The position numbers and the translations under genes are program-made. The notes beneath the pieces were generated by a model. The model was given only the letters and a program-made list of their open reading frames with translations, did not search any database and was not told the origin of the DNA. 64,000 bases of DNA from Luzula sylvatica (taxonomy: Eukaryota > Streptophyta > Magnoliopsida > Poales > Juncaceae), in assembly GCA_946800325.1 (NCBI GenBank), contig OX326956.1, positions 47,415,052 through 47,479,051 of the forward strand. The letters are read 5' to 3'. Within the stretch, counting starts at the first letter, position 1. Each line of letters opens with the position of its first letter. Positions 1 through 10,284 of the stretch are shown piece by piece.

Positions 1-600
1 CGTGTTCATGGAAATTTCAGAGATCAAATTTTCAGTAGTCAGAAAGCAAATTTCTGGAGGGAGCATCTGGAAATACTCTTCCGCGTGAACGGGCATATTG
101 AAATACTCTTCCACATGAGGGGGCATGTTGAAATAGTATTTCACAAGAGGATGTCTGTAGAACTTTCCAAGCTCGAGATCTTCAAAATAATTGATTTCGA
201 ATTCCTTGCAAATTTCGACATGCAAATCCTGAAAGGTAGCCAGCAATCTTGCACTGGAGAAACAGTGTATGAAAGCATTGACCTGCATATATTTATTCTC
301 TCATATTTCTTCCTTTCTTTGGATATAACTATGACAAAAATACAAATTAACCTTTGCTTCGGTGTATTGGATATATCTAAGAATCGAAACATCCTCATAC
401 TCATACCCAATTTCTTTCCAAGAGGGAGCTCCGAGAATCAGTCTAGTGAGCTGAGAAACATTCCAAAGAGACACGCTACCTGTGCCTTTGATTCGTGTGT
501 GTGCTTCTTTTGCTGTCTTTTCCACCGTCGCCAAGTCGAATTGCTGTGGATTAGACATTTCTCCAGGCCAATTGTTCATTTCCTTACTGTTATTGTACAT
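1..600 (-). CDS. NO VEIN-like protein, 5' end only (partial)
   Basis: Two exons are readable on the minus strand: 352-600 (start at 600, or at the internal Met near 558) and from 282 off the left edge. They join in phase 0 across a GT-AG intron (283-351). The joined frame resembles the N-terminus of plant NO VEIN-type proteins: a segment like TVEKTAKEAHTRI, then W.VSQLT, then AFIHCFSSARLLATFQDL and FEDLELGKFYRHPLV. The family is known for a downstream HSP90-like ATPase domain and roles in vascular and cell-fate patterning, but that domain lies outside the window. A 30-bp unit starts at 70, 100 and (partly) 130, giving a short in-frame amino-acid repeat (EEYFNMP/EEYF). The family call rests on recalled similarity. 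The exon structure is seen directly. Confidence 0.6.
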
Positions 601-951
601 GCTTGAGAGAGAAAGAAAGAGAGGAAAGAGGAATTGATTGAAGATATTTGATTAGAAATGCAAGTAGATTGGGGAAGAAGATTTAACCAAGTCTTCGTTT
701 CTTATTTTTAGTGCAAATGGAGGGGAAAAGAAGGGGAAAGTGAAAAATATCAATAGAAAATAAAAAATTGGAATTGAGTGTTGGATCCTGACAAAATGAA
801 GAGAACTTCGTGGGAGGAGATTGATGATCCGATTGGTTTCTTGCTCTCGGGAAAAGGTACGGATTTTTCCGATGGTCAATGGGCGGGGTCACCCCGTCAT
901 TTAAAAATATTAAAATGGCCGACCAATTGTTGGATACTGATAAGTGATAAC
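601..951. other. Upstream flank of the NO VEIN-like gene
   Basis: No gene was recognised. A purine-rich GA stretch (604-640) lies just upstream of the minus-strand start and may belong to its 5' UTR or promoter. The short open frames here have no family features. Confidence 0.4.
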
Positions 952-1474
952 CTATGTTACGCGCATACTCCAAAAATGCAGAAGTATCCTGAGGATACGG
1001 ATATCCGATACGGATACGGGTGCGATACGGCTGCGATACGTCACGTGACGTATCCGATTATTTTAATATTTATTTTTTTCGGATACGACGGGGATACGGC
1101 AGGATACGGCTGGGATACTCCATTTAGGATACTTCGGCCCAATATATGTTTTGGCCCATAATATTTTTAAATAATTTGTATATGATACTTCTAGGATACT
1201 TCTAGGATACTTCTAAAATTAGTTTTAGGATACTTCTAAAATAATTTAAGATAATTTTATGATACTTGTATTGTTATGTTTATTTTTTTTATTGTCATGA
1301 TATTTAATTTAAAAATATTATTTAATTTATTATTTATTTATTATATATAATATAAATATATTAAAATAATAACTATATAGCCGTATCCGTATCCGTGATT
1401 TTTCAAAAATTGCCGTATCGCCGTATCCGTATCGTATCGGATACGATACCCGTATCTGTATCCGTGCAACATAG
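952..1474. mobile_element. GATAC-rich MITE, copy 1 (hAT-type 8-bp TSD)
   Basis: The 523-bp element begins CTATGTTACGC and ends GCAACATAG, forming short inverted ends. It is flanked by the identical octamer GTGATAAC at 944-951 and 1475-1482. The 8-bp duplication is typical of hAT-superfamily insertions. Both ends are packed with GGATACGG/CCGTATCC units and the middle is AT-rich. A perfect 20-bp palindrome centred on CACGTG lies at 1035-1054. There is no coding capacity. Related copies lie at 16641-17136 and about 39296-39740. Confidence 0.8.
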
Positions 1475-1569
1475 GTGATAACTGATACCTTGGGTTACCC
1501 AACTTTAACTCCCGATTACCCGATTTAATGAAATAGAATATGTCTTGGTCCCAATCATTATTGGCTTAA

Positions 1570-1990
1570 AATTTTAATTTGGGTCGCACGGATATGGATA
1601 TCGTATTGGATATGTTATGAATACGATGACACGATAATTTTGAAAAGAAAAAGTTAGAATACATATAAATTAATAATATTTTTAGATAAATATCATGAAA
1701 ATAAATGAAATCAACCGTACAACATTGTCAACATATATAGATGATAAAAATATTATAAAGTAATGTAGGACTTAAATTTATTTTAGAAGTATGATAAATG
1801 TATCTTAGAACCTAGACTTGTTTAAAAAAATATTCTAGAAGTATCTAATATATTTCTATATAAAAAAATTATGAGTCCGAACATATAGTGAATCGAAATA
1901 TCATAAAAAAATATTCTAAAATATTTTGAAAATACCTGATATCGTTAGAAAATAGTTACAATAAACTAATATTATTTGTAACGTATTTGA
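1570..1990. repeat. Degenerate relative of the GATAC-rich MITE
   Basis: The stretch holds GGATATGGATATCGTATTGGATATG, then AT-rich DNA with TCTAGAAGTATC-like words, echoing the middle and ends of the 952-1474 element. No terminal repeats or target duplication could be fixed, so the limits are approximate. Confidence 0.4.
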
Positions 1991-2084
1991 CAAGTATTAC
2001 ACCTATGGAAAATTTTGTTCGTAGACAACATAAGTTTTCAATTAACACAAATAGCCAACAAAATTTTAGAATTTGGGATATAAC

Positions 2085-2360
2085 ACTATTGACTTTTGAA
2101 AAGTCGAAAGGTTTAAAAGTTGTCGACCTTTGAAATGTAGAGCTCTTTTAAACTTTAATTAGCAACAAATTATGTTAATGGCGTAGATAAAACACATGGA
2201 AAACAAGTTCGACTTTTCAAAATCGGTCAAAACCGTTTGATTTTTCAAAGGTCGGCAACTTTAAAAATTCGGTGGATTTCTCATCTTTTGAAAAGTCGAG
2301 CTCACTGTAAGCCGTTAGTGTAAAATTCGGTGAAATGTTCGATTTTTGAAAGATCAAAAA
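2085..2360. repeat. Dispersed near-palindromes of the type CTTTTGAAAAGTCGA
   Basis: About six variants of TCGACTTTTGAAAAGTC or its complement occur near 2091, 2124, 2210, 2239, 2285 and 2339. They precede the Mutator-type transposase fragment by about 250-500 bp and may belong to the former 5' terminal or promoter region of that element. The rest of 1990-2612 is AT-rich with no gene recognised. Confidence 0.45.
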
Positions 2361-2612
2361 AATTACCTATATAACACTCAGCCTGCCACTCTCACTTTCA
2401 TCTCCTTCCTTCCCCTTGCATTGGTGAGACCGATATTCTGTTTTTCCCCTCTAGCAATCGTTATATTCTTCATTTTCAAGGTAAATATTATTATTGTTAT
2501 TATTATTATTTATTAAATTATTTTGTACTGAATGATTTTATTATTATTATTATTTATTAAATATTAAATTATTTTGTACTGAATTTTATTTATTTATAAA
2601 TTGTAGTACAAT

Positions 2613-3610
2613 ATGCAAAATCGTTATTTAAACTTGGTCGTTTATTGGAACGGAACTGCTAATTTGAGCGGTCCGATTCTCCGTTACGAAGGTGGTAACC
2701 GAAAAATGATAAATATGCCCGGTTATGGTATATATAATGATCTTAAATATTTAATATATCAAATTGTCGAAATAAATCCGTAAATGTGCGATTTAGTATT
2801 AAAATGTAATTGGCTTTTTGGTGATAGAACCGGTGATGTTATCGACATCACTTATGACCATAGCCTTTCTATGATGATAACTAATCTTCAAAACATAACG
2901 ATTAAATTGTTTGTGGAACTCATTCCAAACAATTATTATCCAAATTCAAGTTCATTTTATGGTGTTAATTACAATCCTTACCAAAATTGTAGCCAACCAT
3001 ACATAACGGGTCCTTCACAATCATCGTACGAAACGTCCGAAAATCTAATTTATTCGAATCAACCAGTTGTTGATCAACCGGATGAGGAGTCCGACAGAGA
3101 TATTGATGAAACGAGCAAAGAGTCGGAATCGAACGATGATGAGGAGCAGGGGCGGATCTTAGTAGGGGCCGCGGGGACGGTCTCCCTCCCAAGATTTTGC
3201 CGAACAGTGTATATATCTAGTGATTCAGTATATTTTATCAGTATAATAGTGTAAAATGTACTGTTTGTCCCCCCGAAGGAATCGCACAGTATAATTTCAG
3301 AACCAGTTTTTCATTTTGTCTCCCCCCAGAAATCCTGTCAAGATCCGCCACTGATGAGGAGCAAACATATGGTCCAAAAGCGAATATCGATGAGGCAATG
3401 AATGCGAGAAATAATAATTTGGAAGAAATGAATATTGGTGAACGGTTGCCGGATGTTTTCGAAGATGACGAATGGATAGAAGGAATGGTGTGTGAAGAAT
3501 ATGTAAACGATATTAACAGTTTGTCTACGGAATGGTGTGTGAAGAATATTCATGTCGAAATCGTGGATTGTGACACACGCATTACCAAGATTGGTGAACA
3601 TTGCATATAA
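2613..3610 (+). pseudogene. Mutator-like transposase N-terminal fragment, broken
   Basis: A frame starting at 2613 (MQNRYLNLVVYWNG, then GGNRKM) resembles the N-terminal region of plant MULE transposases, which often begin with a strand-rich module before the DNA-binding and catalytic parts. It hits an in-frame TAA at 2781-2783, reopens at 2784, is interrupted by a 207-bp MITE at 3147-3353, and continues at 3362-3610 in an acidic stretch before a stop. The element plus one target copy totals 215 bp, and the downstream frame is in register with the upstream frame once that length is subtracted. The catalytic and zinc-knuckle regions are absent. The family call is by recalled resemblance and the breaks are seen directly. 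Confidence 0.6.
3147..3353. mobile_element. 207-bp hAT-type MITE inside the transposase fragment
   Basis: The left end is CAGGGGCGGATCTTAG. The right end, reverse-complemented, is CAGTGGCGGATCTTGA. The two 8-bp flanks are identical (ATGAGGAG, 3139-3146 and 3354-3361). CAGGGGCGGA ends with 8-bp duplications are classic hAT MITE hallmarks. It has no coding capacity. Confidence 0.9.
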
Positions 3611-3859
3611 AAAAGAGAATTGATTTCTTTTTTATTTTCTCATTTATAAAACGACCGAATACCTTTGGTATTCCTTAAAAAAAAAAATTGATTTTTTTTT
3701 GTTATATTTTTTGTTCCCGAGTTTTTTCTAGAGTAGACTTTTTAAGCACAATATATATATTTTTTAAACAAAAATATATATTTTGGTTGTATCTTCTAAA
3801 ATATATTTATATGTATGATATAGTTATACATTTAGAAATATAATATTTTGATGTGTAAT

Positions 3860-4811
3860 TTTTTTTTTTTGAAGGAGAGGTTGCCTTCTCAAAAAATTTC
3901 ATTAATGTAGAGGTTAATTACAAGGTGTAATAATAAAGAAACTGATCTACAAAAAGACCTAGCTAAACTTATCAAACTAGACATAGCCTCGTGTCAAATG
4001 GACGGAATATTTTCCTAACAATTTGCTTTCCATGCTTCGGCATCCGAAGCAATGAAACGATCATCCGAGTTGGAGCTCGTTTCCTAGTGAAGATGCGGCC
4101 ATTTCTTTCCTTCCACAAGTTCCAAATCGTAGCCATCCACCAAGTGTTCCAATTGTTTTCTTCCTCCTTGGAGACCTTGTGTGAATTGTTTGGCCAAAAG
4201 AGTTTAAGGGAGGAGTGTGGAAGAAGACGTAGTTGATTGGCTACGGCTACCCCGGCCTGAATTGTCTTCGCAAAATTGCACTCCAATAAGATTTGGGTGC
4301 TCGTTTCCGGTGCGGAGTTGCATAGAGGACAATTGATCGTCCGGGGCCAACCTCTTTTTGCTAGGTTATCATCCGGGAGAATACGTTCTTGGAGGGCAAG
4401 CCAAGCAAAAAATTTACATTTTTTGGGCCCCTTGATCCTCCAAAGAATGTTGTTGTCATCGCATAAGATCCCGGGGTCAATGAGAAAAGAGTAAGCTTTT
4501 TTAGATGTGAGTTTGTTAGCTTCATCTCTTAAGATTTTGGCTATTGGGATTAGCTTTCTTACATAATTTAGGAAGTACGAGCAAGAGTTGCGGGTGTTTT
4601 GAGCAAGCCATAAAAAGTCACAAGATCCATAGAGGATTGATAACGTATGTGCCCATAAAGTTGGGTCAACCCTACCAAGTTGGTCTAGCCATTTTAGAAG
4701 AAGCGCTTGGTTTTTGGTATATAGGTCCGTCAATCCTAGACCACCGTGCTTGATTGGAATAACATTTTTCCAATTGACCAAGCAATGTCTTCCAAGACAA
4801 AAAAAAAAAAA
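3860..4811 (-). pseudogene. 5'-truncated L1-type LINE, zf-RVT C-terminal fragment
   Basis: The minus-strand frame from about 4795 to the stop at 3972 encodes the region that follows the reverse transcriptase in plant L1 LINEs. It has NWKNVIPIKHGGLGL, then ILWRIKGPKKCKFFAWLALQERILPDDNLAKRG and CPLCNSAPETSTQILLECNFA, the Cys/His zf-RVT pattern, then WWMATIWNLWKERNGRIF. A T-run at 3860-3870 on the plus strand is the poly(A) tail. The more upstream part of the open frame (4812-4979) is AT-rich filler. TTGATGTRTAAT occurs just outside both ends and may be the target duplication. The RT and endonuclease parts are missing, so this is a dead 5'-truncated copy. Confidence 0.85.
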
Positions 4812-5491
4812 TTGCTTTATATTGATGTATAATATACATGTATGATTTATCGTTTTCTGAAATAATTTTTTTAAATATACGATATACATTTTAAATGTAT
4901 AATAATCCTTCTGAAACGTGTAATATAAAGGTATAATAATCTTACATCTTTTTAAATAAAGGATACTTGAGTAAAACAACTAACATCATAAAAGATGCAC
5001 CATGGTATCAGATGTTTGGTGGCAAACAAATGTACAAAAAATTATATATTCCGATTTTCCAATTTCAGAAATTCTACCTATAATCTTTTGTTTATAACAA
5101 AACACGATTCTCATTTGCAAACATGTTGTATGAGCAAGATTTCACCACTAGAAATCAATCAATCATACATCTTCAAATCCTGGTTTTCAATTTAAATCAA
5201 TAATCCAGTTCATACACAAACCCAACCAAACCAAACCAAAACAACGACAACGCAAAGCAAGTGCACCAGAGAATACCAAAATCAAATCATACACAAACAA
5301 AACGAAAACCAAAAACCAAGCCAAAAGAAACCACATTATCATTCCAAATCACATAGCATAGAAACTAAAAATCCATTACAAACATAAACACTCACTTAAA
5401 AAAGTGTAATCATCTCGATAAATCTTTCATCCATTCGTCAAAACAACAACAATAATAAATATCATTAAAACATTATTTCCTTCCATATCAT
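4812..5491. other. Gene-free flank downstream of eIF1A
   Basis: The stretch is AT-rich DNA, then an A/C-rich segment (5210-5350, many CAAACCAAACC words), then what is probably the eIF1A 3' UTR on the minus strand. No other gene was seen. Confidence 0.4.
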
Positions 5492-6399
5492 TTAGATTTT
5501 GTCAATATCCTCATCTTCAAACTCAACATAATCATCGCCAGCACCTTCGTCCTCTTCGTCGAGGCCTCCAGCAATACCTTCGTTGAGACGAGTATTTTCT
5601 GGAAGCTCTCCATATGCCTTCAAAAGCCTGGCTTCATCTGGCATGTATTTCAGAATCACATCTGCCTTGTCGTCCTGGAATTCAAATCATGGTTTTTATT
5701 AAACATGGAAACGTAATACAGATTGTTTATATGAGACATACTTGGTAATCACGGAGGCCAACAAGGACGATGTCTCCTGCTGCGATCCAGACTTTTTTGT
5801 GCATTTTTCCACGGATGTGACAGAGCCTTTTTGTGCCGTCGATGCACATGGCTTCGCATCGGCCATTCCCAAGCATTCTTAGAACCTAATTAGGAATACC
5901 AGAGGAAATATTAAGATAAAAAGTTTGTGATTTTGGTTATAATTCTATTTGCAATTTGTTTTTGTACAGATTAGATGAAATTCAATTTCCTTGATTATTT
6001 CAAATTGAGGATTGAAGAATCAAACTTTATATTTCAGGCAAGACGAATCAAAACAAACCCTAGACAAAATTGGGGATTGAAGAAAAGACTCAAAATAACA
6101 TTGATTATTTCAAATTGGAATTTTTTCACGATTTCTAAAAAAAGTAATTGCTTCCGTACATAAAAAAGTAAAACGATGTCAAATTCAATTGAAACCCAAA
6201 TTAATTCCCGTTCCAAGCGTTGAAACCCCAGAAAAATTAACTAATACAAAAATATATATAAACAAAATCGATTGAAATCGATCTATACCTGAGCGTATTC
6301 CTGTCCGTCTTCCTTGAAAACCAATTCTCTCTTTTCATCATCAGCCTCGTTCTTTCCCCTCTTCCTGTTCTTTCCTCCCTTTCCCTTATTCTTCGGCAT
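5492..6399 (-). CDS. EIF1A: Translation initiation factor eIF1A
   Basis: Three coding exons, 6289-6399, 5742-5885 and 5492-5674, join in phase 0 to a 145-aa protein, the usual plant eIF1A length. It begins [17 protein letters not shown] (the basic N-terminal tail). It continues through the OB-fold: [21 protein letters not shown], then [27 protein letters not shown]. It ends with the acidic tail of [13 protein letters not shown]. All introns are GT-AG. eIF1A binds the 40S A-site, promotes scanning and helps select the start codon with eIF1. A telo-box and a site II motif lie upstream. No defect is seen, and the gene looks intact and functional. Confidence 0.97.
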
Positions 6400-6587
6400 A
6401 TTTTCTCCCCAAAAGCTTAGATCTTTCTTAGTTTCTTTAGTCTAGACGAAAAGATAAAGATCTAAAAGATGCCAAGAAATCGCCTAGACAATTTGTTTGT
6501 GTTGCAAATGAAAACGAAGAGATAACTTAAAAACAACGAAGAGATGGTCGGCAAGGGTTGCGTTGGAATCACGGAATTGGAAGTTTT

Positions 6588-6684
6588 TAGGGTTTCTTGG
6601 AAACTTGCTTTTATGCCCAGAAGGAAATGTTATTGTTGGAAATAAATCCGTCCAGTTGTTGAGATGGCTCAAAGAAATTGGGCC
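6588..6684 (-). promoter_or_regulatory. Telo-box and site II motif upstream of eIF1A
   Basis: AAACCCTA (minus strand) is at 6588-6595, about 190 bp upstream of the ATG, and TGGGCC is at 6679-6684. This pair is the known signature of plant ribosomal-protein and translation genes (TCP and PURalpha/TRB-type binding). Function here is inferred. Confidence 0.6.
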
Positions 6685-6945
6685 CGTGTTAAATCTTCAC
6701 TGATTTTCTGGCCTATAAATATACAAATTTTAGATAAACCCAAAAGTAAGTAATCTCAATTAATTAGTGGGTTTTTTCTGTCCAAATGCCCTAACCATTA
6801 TTAATATTATTATATATCAAAACATAACCGTACATTAATTTTGTTCATGTATATTTCTCTGTTAACATCACAAAAGTAAAAAAGAAATAGTAAACGAAGA
6901 TGATTAAAAAATATAACCGTACATTAATATTTCTATGTTAATCTC

Positions 6946-7409
6946 AATTGAAAATTTTATTACTCCCCAATATTTACAGCCGAATCCTCTATATTTGAAC
7001 CAACACGTTTAATTAGCATAATAATTAAAAAACATATTATTATTAATTTATGATATTGATTTAAATTTTATGAATTCGAATAAATAATAATTGTTAATTA
7101 AAATAATTATTAATTTTTTTTATCATCGTTTTTGTAAAGAACATGGCAACAATACATGTACTAAATTACATGGCAACACTTCATTAATAGTTAATATATT
7201 TCTTTTTTCGTCCATGAGATTCAAATAAATGATGTTTTAATACATAATTATTTTAATACATAATTATTATTTATTTGAATTCATAAAATTTAAATTAATA
7301 TCACAAATTAATAATAATATGTTTTTTAATTATTATGTTAATTAAACGTGTTGGTTCAAATATAGAGGATTCGGTGGGTAAATATTGGGGAGTAATAAAA
7401 TTTTCAATT
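6946..7409. mobile_element. Fold-back element with arms of about 170 bp
   Basis: Left arm 6946-7110 and right arm about 7230-7409 are inverted near-copies. AATTGAAAATTTTATTACTC at the left is mirrored by GAGTAATAAAATTTTCAATT at the right, and words such as CCGAATCCTCTATATTTGAACC and AACACGTTTAATTA recur in opposite sense. The loop of about 120 bp is AT-rich. There is no coding capacity. The target duplication could not be resolved in AT-rich flanks. Confidence 0.8.
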
Positions 7410-7718
7410 TATTATTAATAAAAAATCAGTAATGTTACTTTGCCCCTAAATTTCCCTACCAAATTCTTCACATATTAATGAATACACTTAATTAACATAA
7501 TAACTGAAAAATATATATCATTAATACTTAATTTATATTAATTTATTTATGAATTCAAACTTATATTAATTAGCGTGATGATTACAAAAATAAATGATTA
7601 ACAAATTATAATTCATATGAATTCATATTTATTCACTCAAATTATTTTAATTATATATTAATTGATTATTAATTATATAATATGATACTTAGCATGTTAA
7701 TTAAATATAATAATAAAA

Positions 7719-7949
7719 GATGATGGCTAAGATACTCAATTAAGTATCATGAGTTTGGTACTTAGGATTTTTTTACCATTGGATTTGATTTGAGAATTAT
7801 GTTTTTTAATGATATGTATACTCATCATTAATGGTTTACATAAAAATTTATGCTCATCATTAAATGCACAAATCTCAAAGCAAATATAATTGTTAAAAAG
7901 TCATACGTATCAAACTCATGATACTTAATTAAGTATCTTAGCTATCCTC
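7719..7949. mobile_element. 231-bp MITE, Mutator-type (9-bp TSD)
   Basis: The ends GATGATGGCTAAGATACT and (reverse-complemented) GAGGATAGCTAAGATACT are inverted and extend for about 40 bp through AATTAAGTATCATGAGTTTG. The 9-bp flank ATAATAAAA occurs at 7710-7718 and 7950-7958. G-starting ends and a 9-bp duplication fit non-autonomous Mutator elements. A relative lies at 37825-38001. Confidence 0.75.
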
Positions 7950-7958
7950 ATAATAAAA

Positions 7959-8773
7959 ATATAGAAATGTGGGGGTAAAATTTGGATACTCATATCAGTC
8001 CCATTTTCAAAAATTTGCACCGGATTTATAAAACCCGGTGATTTTAAATCTTTTATTAAACATGTTATTAAGTTTTGTTTAATCTAACTAATTAATCGGA
8101 TTTTTAAAACCAGTTGGTACCGGGTTTTTAAAATCCGGTATAGATTAGTTTTGGTATATTTTTCGAAATCGGATTATTTTTCAAATTTTATTTCAATACG
8201 GGCTTACATGCATAAATTCTCCCCTTAAGTATGACTAGAAAATCTTGTACTTCTACGGTTGGACTTGGACGATGAAACACGATTTGCAAGCTAAACTATT
8301 GTTTTACTTCATTATTTAGTATTAAATCGTTTGATGTTTAGTATCGATGCTTAAGATTTTGGTCTTTTTCAGAAATTTTTTATTGGGGACACATAGTTCA
8401 CAATGGGGATTGCATATGCTTCTCTTTCCCTTGTCAATATGAAGTTCGGAGGTTCTGTGACGACTTGGCTATGAAGTGTAACGATGGGAATCGTACATTC
8501 TTTCGGTCCGCCATTTATTGATTTAATTTCTAGTTTAAGAATAATCAAAATTAACATGATATTTTATCTTTTTGTTTGAAGATCTTCAATGAGAGGTATG
8601 TTGTGGAAATGAGAATGGAGCATCCTTACTATATGGAGACTTTTTGAGAAACCTTAATAAGGACGATACAGCCCCACTTCAAGTGCTCGTTATAATCTTG
8701 CCAAAACTTGGTGGCTCATACGGTACATAATATTTTATTCTCTTAAATTATGTATTTATTTTTTATTTAAAAT
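7959..8773. other. Gene-free stretch with a short inverted repeat
   Basis: No gene was recognised. CCGGATTTATAAAACCCGG and GGTACCGGGTTTTTAAAATCCGG (about 8030-8140) form imperfect inverted words in an AT-rich background. Small open frames lack family features. Confidence 0.35.
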
Positions 8774-8910
8774 GTCAATAAGTTAATAACCCAGTTGGTT
8801 GAGTGTGAAACATAAAAAACTAAATGTTGTGAGAGATTATTGATTCAAGTTTTATTGATATTAATGAATAGAGGACATATAAGTCTTCCCCATTTATTAT
8901 ACAATAAATT
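8774..8910 (+). mobile_element. tRNA-derived SINE, family 1, plus strand
   Basis: AACCCAGTTGGTTGAGTGTG (A-box-like) is followed by TGTGAGAGATTATTGATTCAAG (decayed B box) and ATTAATGAATAGAGGACATATAAG, then CCATTTATTAT. The same order of blocks recurs at 9567-9703, 10285-10433, 10800-10905 and 34930-35078. Confidence 0.6.
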
Positions 8911-9046
8911 TATTTAAATTAATTTATGTTGATTTTGCAAAACGTAAAAAAGGGTTTGTGAGAGCGAACTTTGAATTGTCTCGTAATGTTGCCTCCCTAC
9001 GAGCTAATCGTATATGATTGTATTATATATTTATGAAAGAATAATC

Positions 9047-9250
9047 GTGCGCGGGCGTGTGGGTGTGCGGGCGGGCGGGAGTGTGTGCGCGCGTGTGAGT
9101 GTGTGTGTGTGTGGGGGGGGGGGGGGTGTGGGTGTGTGTGGGGGTGTGGGCGGGCGGGCGCCCGCACGTGCGTGCGTGTGTTCGTGCGTGCGCGTGTGGG
9201 CGCGGGCGTGCGGGCGGGCGAGCCGCGCGCGCGTGTGGGTGGGTGGGTGG

Positions 9251-9329
<79 letters not shown>

Positions 9330-9332
9330 CTA
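9047..9332. repeat. Long GT/GC-rich simple-sequence tract
   Basis: A stretch of about 285 bp is almost purely alternating purine-pyrimidine: GTGTGCGGGCGGGC-type words, a G13 run near 9113-9126, CGTGCGTGCGTG words, and an uninterrupted (GT)n of about 35 units ending in GCGCGCGC (9252-9330). Open frames read from it (poly Cys-Val or His-Thr) are artefacts. Confidence 0.95.
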
Positions 9333-9414
9333 CCATCATGACTCTGCTCCTGAGCTTGATATTGTCATAGTTCAACATAGATGAAAGATGATATAGTTGT
9401 GTTGGTGTGATGTT

Positions 9415-9550
9415 TTGCCGCCGTCATAGTTCCACACACAAAAAGAATAGAATGCTCTACGTGAGATTCGAACGGCACAACTTTGAGTTAGTGAACAAGA
9501 ATTTACACCACTAGACCATACAACTCTTTGTGTATGTGTTGTGCTAAAAA
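9415..9550 (-). mobile_element. tRNA-derived SINE, family 2, copy 1
   Basis: On the minus strand TGGTCTAGTGGT (A box) is followed about 45 bases later by GTTCGAATCTC (B box), the internal RNA polymerase III promoter spacing of tRNAs. It could instead be a decayed tRNA pseudogene. A similar copy lies at 9745-9860. Confidence 0.55.
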
Positions 9551-9566
9551 ATTATAACTTTGTTTT

Positions 9567-9703
9567 TTTTTTTTTGATAATAAATGAAGAAGGCTCATAT
9601 GTCCTCCATCCATTTATGTCAATGGAGATCGAACCCACAACCTCTCACAATACATGAGTTTTTGTGCCTCACACTCAACCAACTAGGCTATGGGCCCATT
9701 GAC
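9567..9703 (-). mobile_element. tRNA-derived SINE, family 1, with 17-bp TSD
   Basis: The minus strand reads CCTAGTTGGTTGAGTGTGAG, then GTGAGAGGTTGTGGGTTCGA (B box), then AATGGATGGAGGACATATGA and CTTCTTCATTTATTA with an A tail (T-run at 9567-9575). It is flanked by AATTATAACTTTGTTTT at 9550-9566 and 9704-9720, the duplication expected of target-primed insertion. Confidence 0.85.
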
Positions 9704-9744
9704 AATTATAACTTTGTTTTGATAACATAACAAATAACAAATAT

Positions 9745-9860
9745 AATTTTTTTTTGCTCAAACCGGATTCGAACTCGACTTTCAGATAGTGAGGAAGACA
9801 TTATTACACCACTGGACCATACTATTTTTTTTTATTTGTGGTGTTAATAAATTATAAATT
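9745..9860 (-). mobile_element. tRNA-derived SINE, family 2, copy 2
   Basis: The minus strand has TGGTCCAGTGGTGT (A box) and GTTCGAATCCGG (B box), as in the 9415-9550 copy. The 3' flank (TTTGTGGTGTTAATAAATTATAA) also resembles that copy, so the two may be a local duplication. Confidence 0.55.
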
Positions 9861-10284
9861 CCAAATGGACACGTGTGTCTACCATCAATTTCATTGAACA
9901 GGAAAATCAATAATTAATTAGAGGAAATGAAATGCACCAACTATAAACCATTTGGAAGGGTAGTGAATTCACTTTCAGGTATTTTCGAAGACTTGAAAAA
10001 TTAGGAAAATGAATTATTTGAGAAATGAAAATTTCAATTCAATTAACAAAAATGTAGTACGTAAATTTATATAATATATGGCTTACAGCTCGTCTGCTCA
10101 TCGAAGCTGTATCAGCTTTTCGATTCATAGAAAGTCCTGAAATACAAAAAATATATATAATATCTGAGTTCTCATACCAAATATAGGTACAATTTTGGCC
10201 AACATGTACTTTTACTACTAACCATTTAAATCTGTGACCACGATGAGTTATTAGAGTTTGAAACATTAACAAACTCAAGCAAGC

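Noticed and set aside
4812..4979. N-terminal part of the 335-codon LINE frame
   Set aside because: The translation is AT-rich filler upstream of the recognisable LINE fragment and is not part of the element.
9014..9384. Open frames of 80-118 codons on both strands
   Set aside because: They are translations of the GT/GC simple repeat (Cys-Val, His-Thr runs) and have no protein features.
9415..9860. Functional tRNA genes
   Set aside because: A and B boxes are present, but no full cloverleaf with acceptor stem and anticodon arm could be formed by eye; SINE or pseudogene is more likely.
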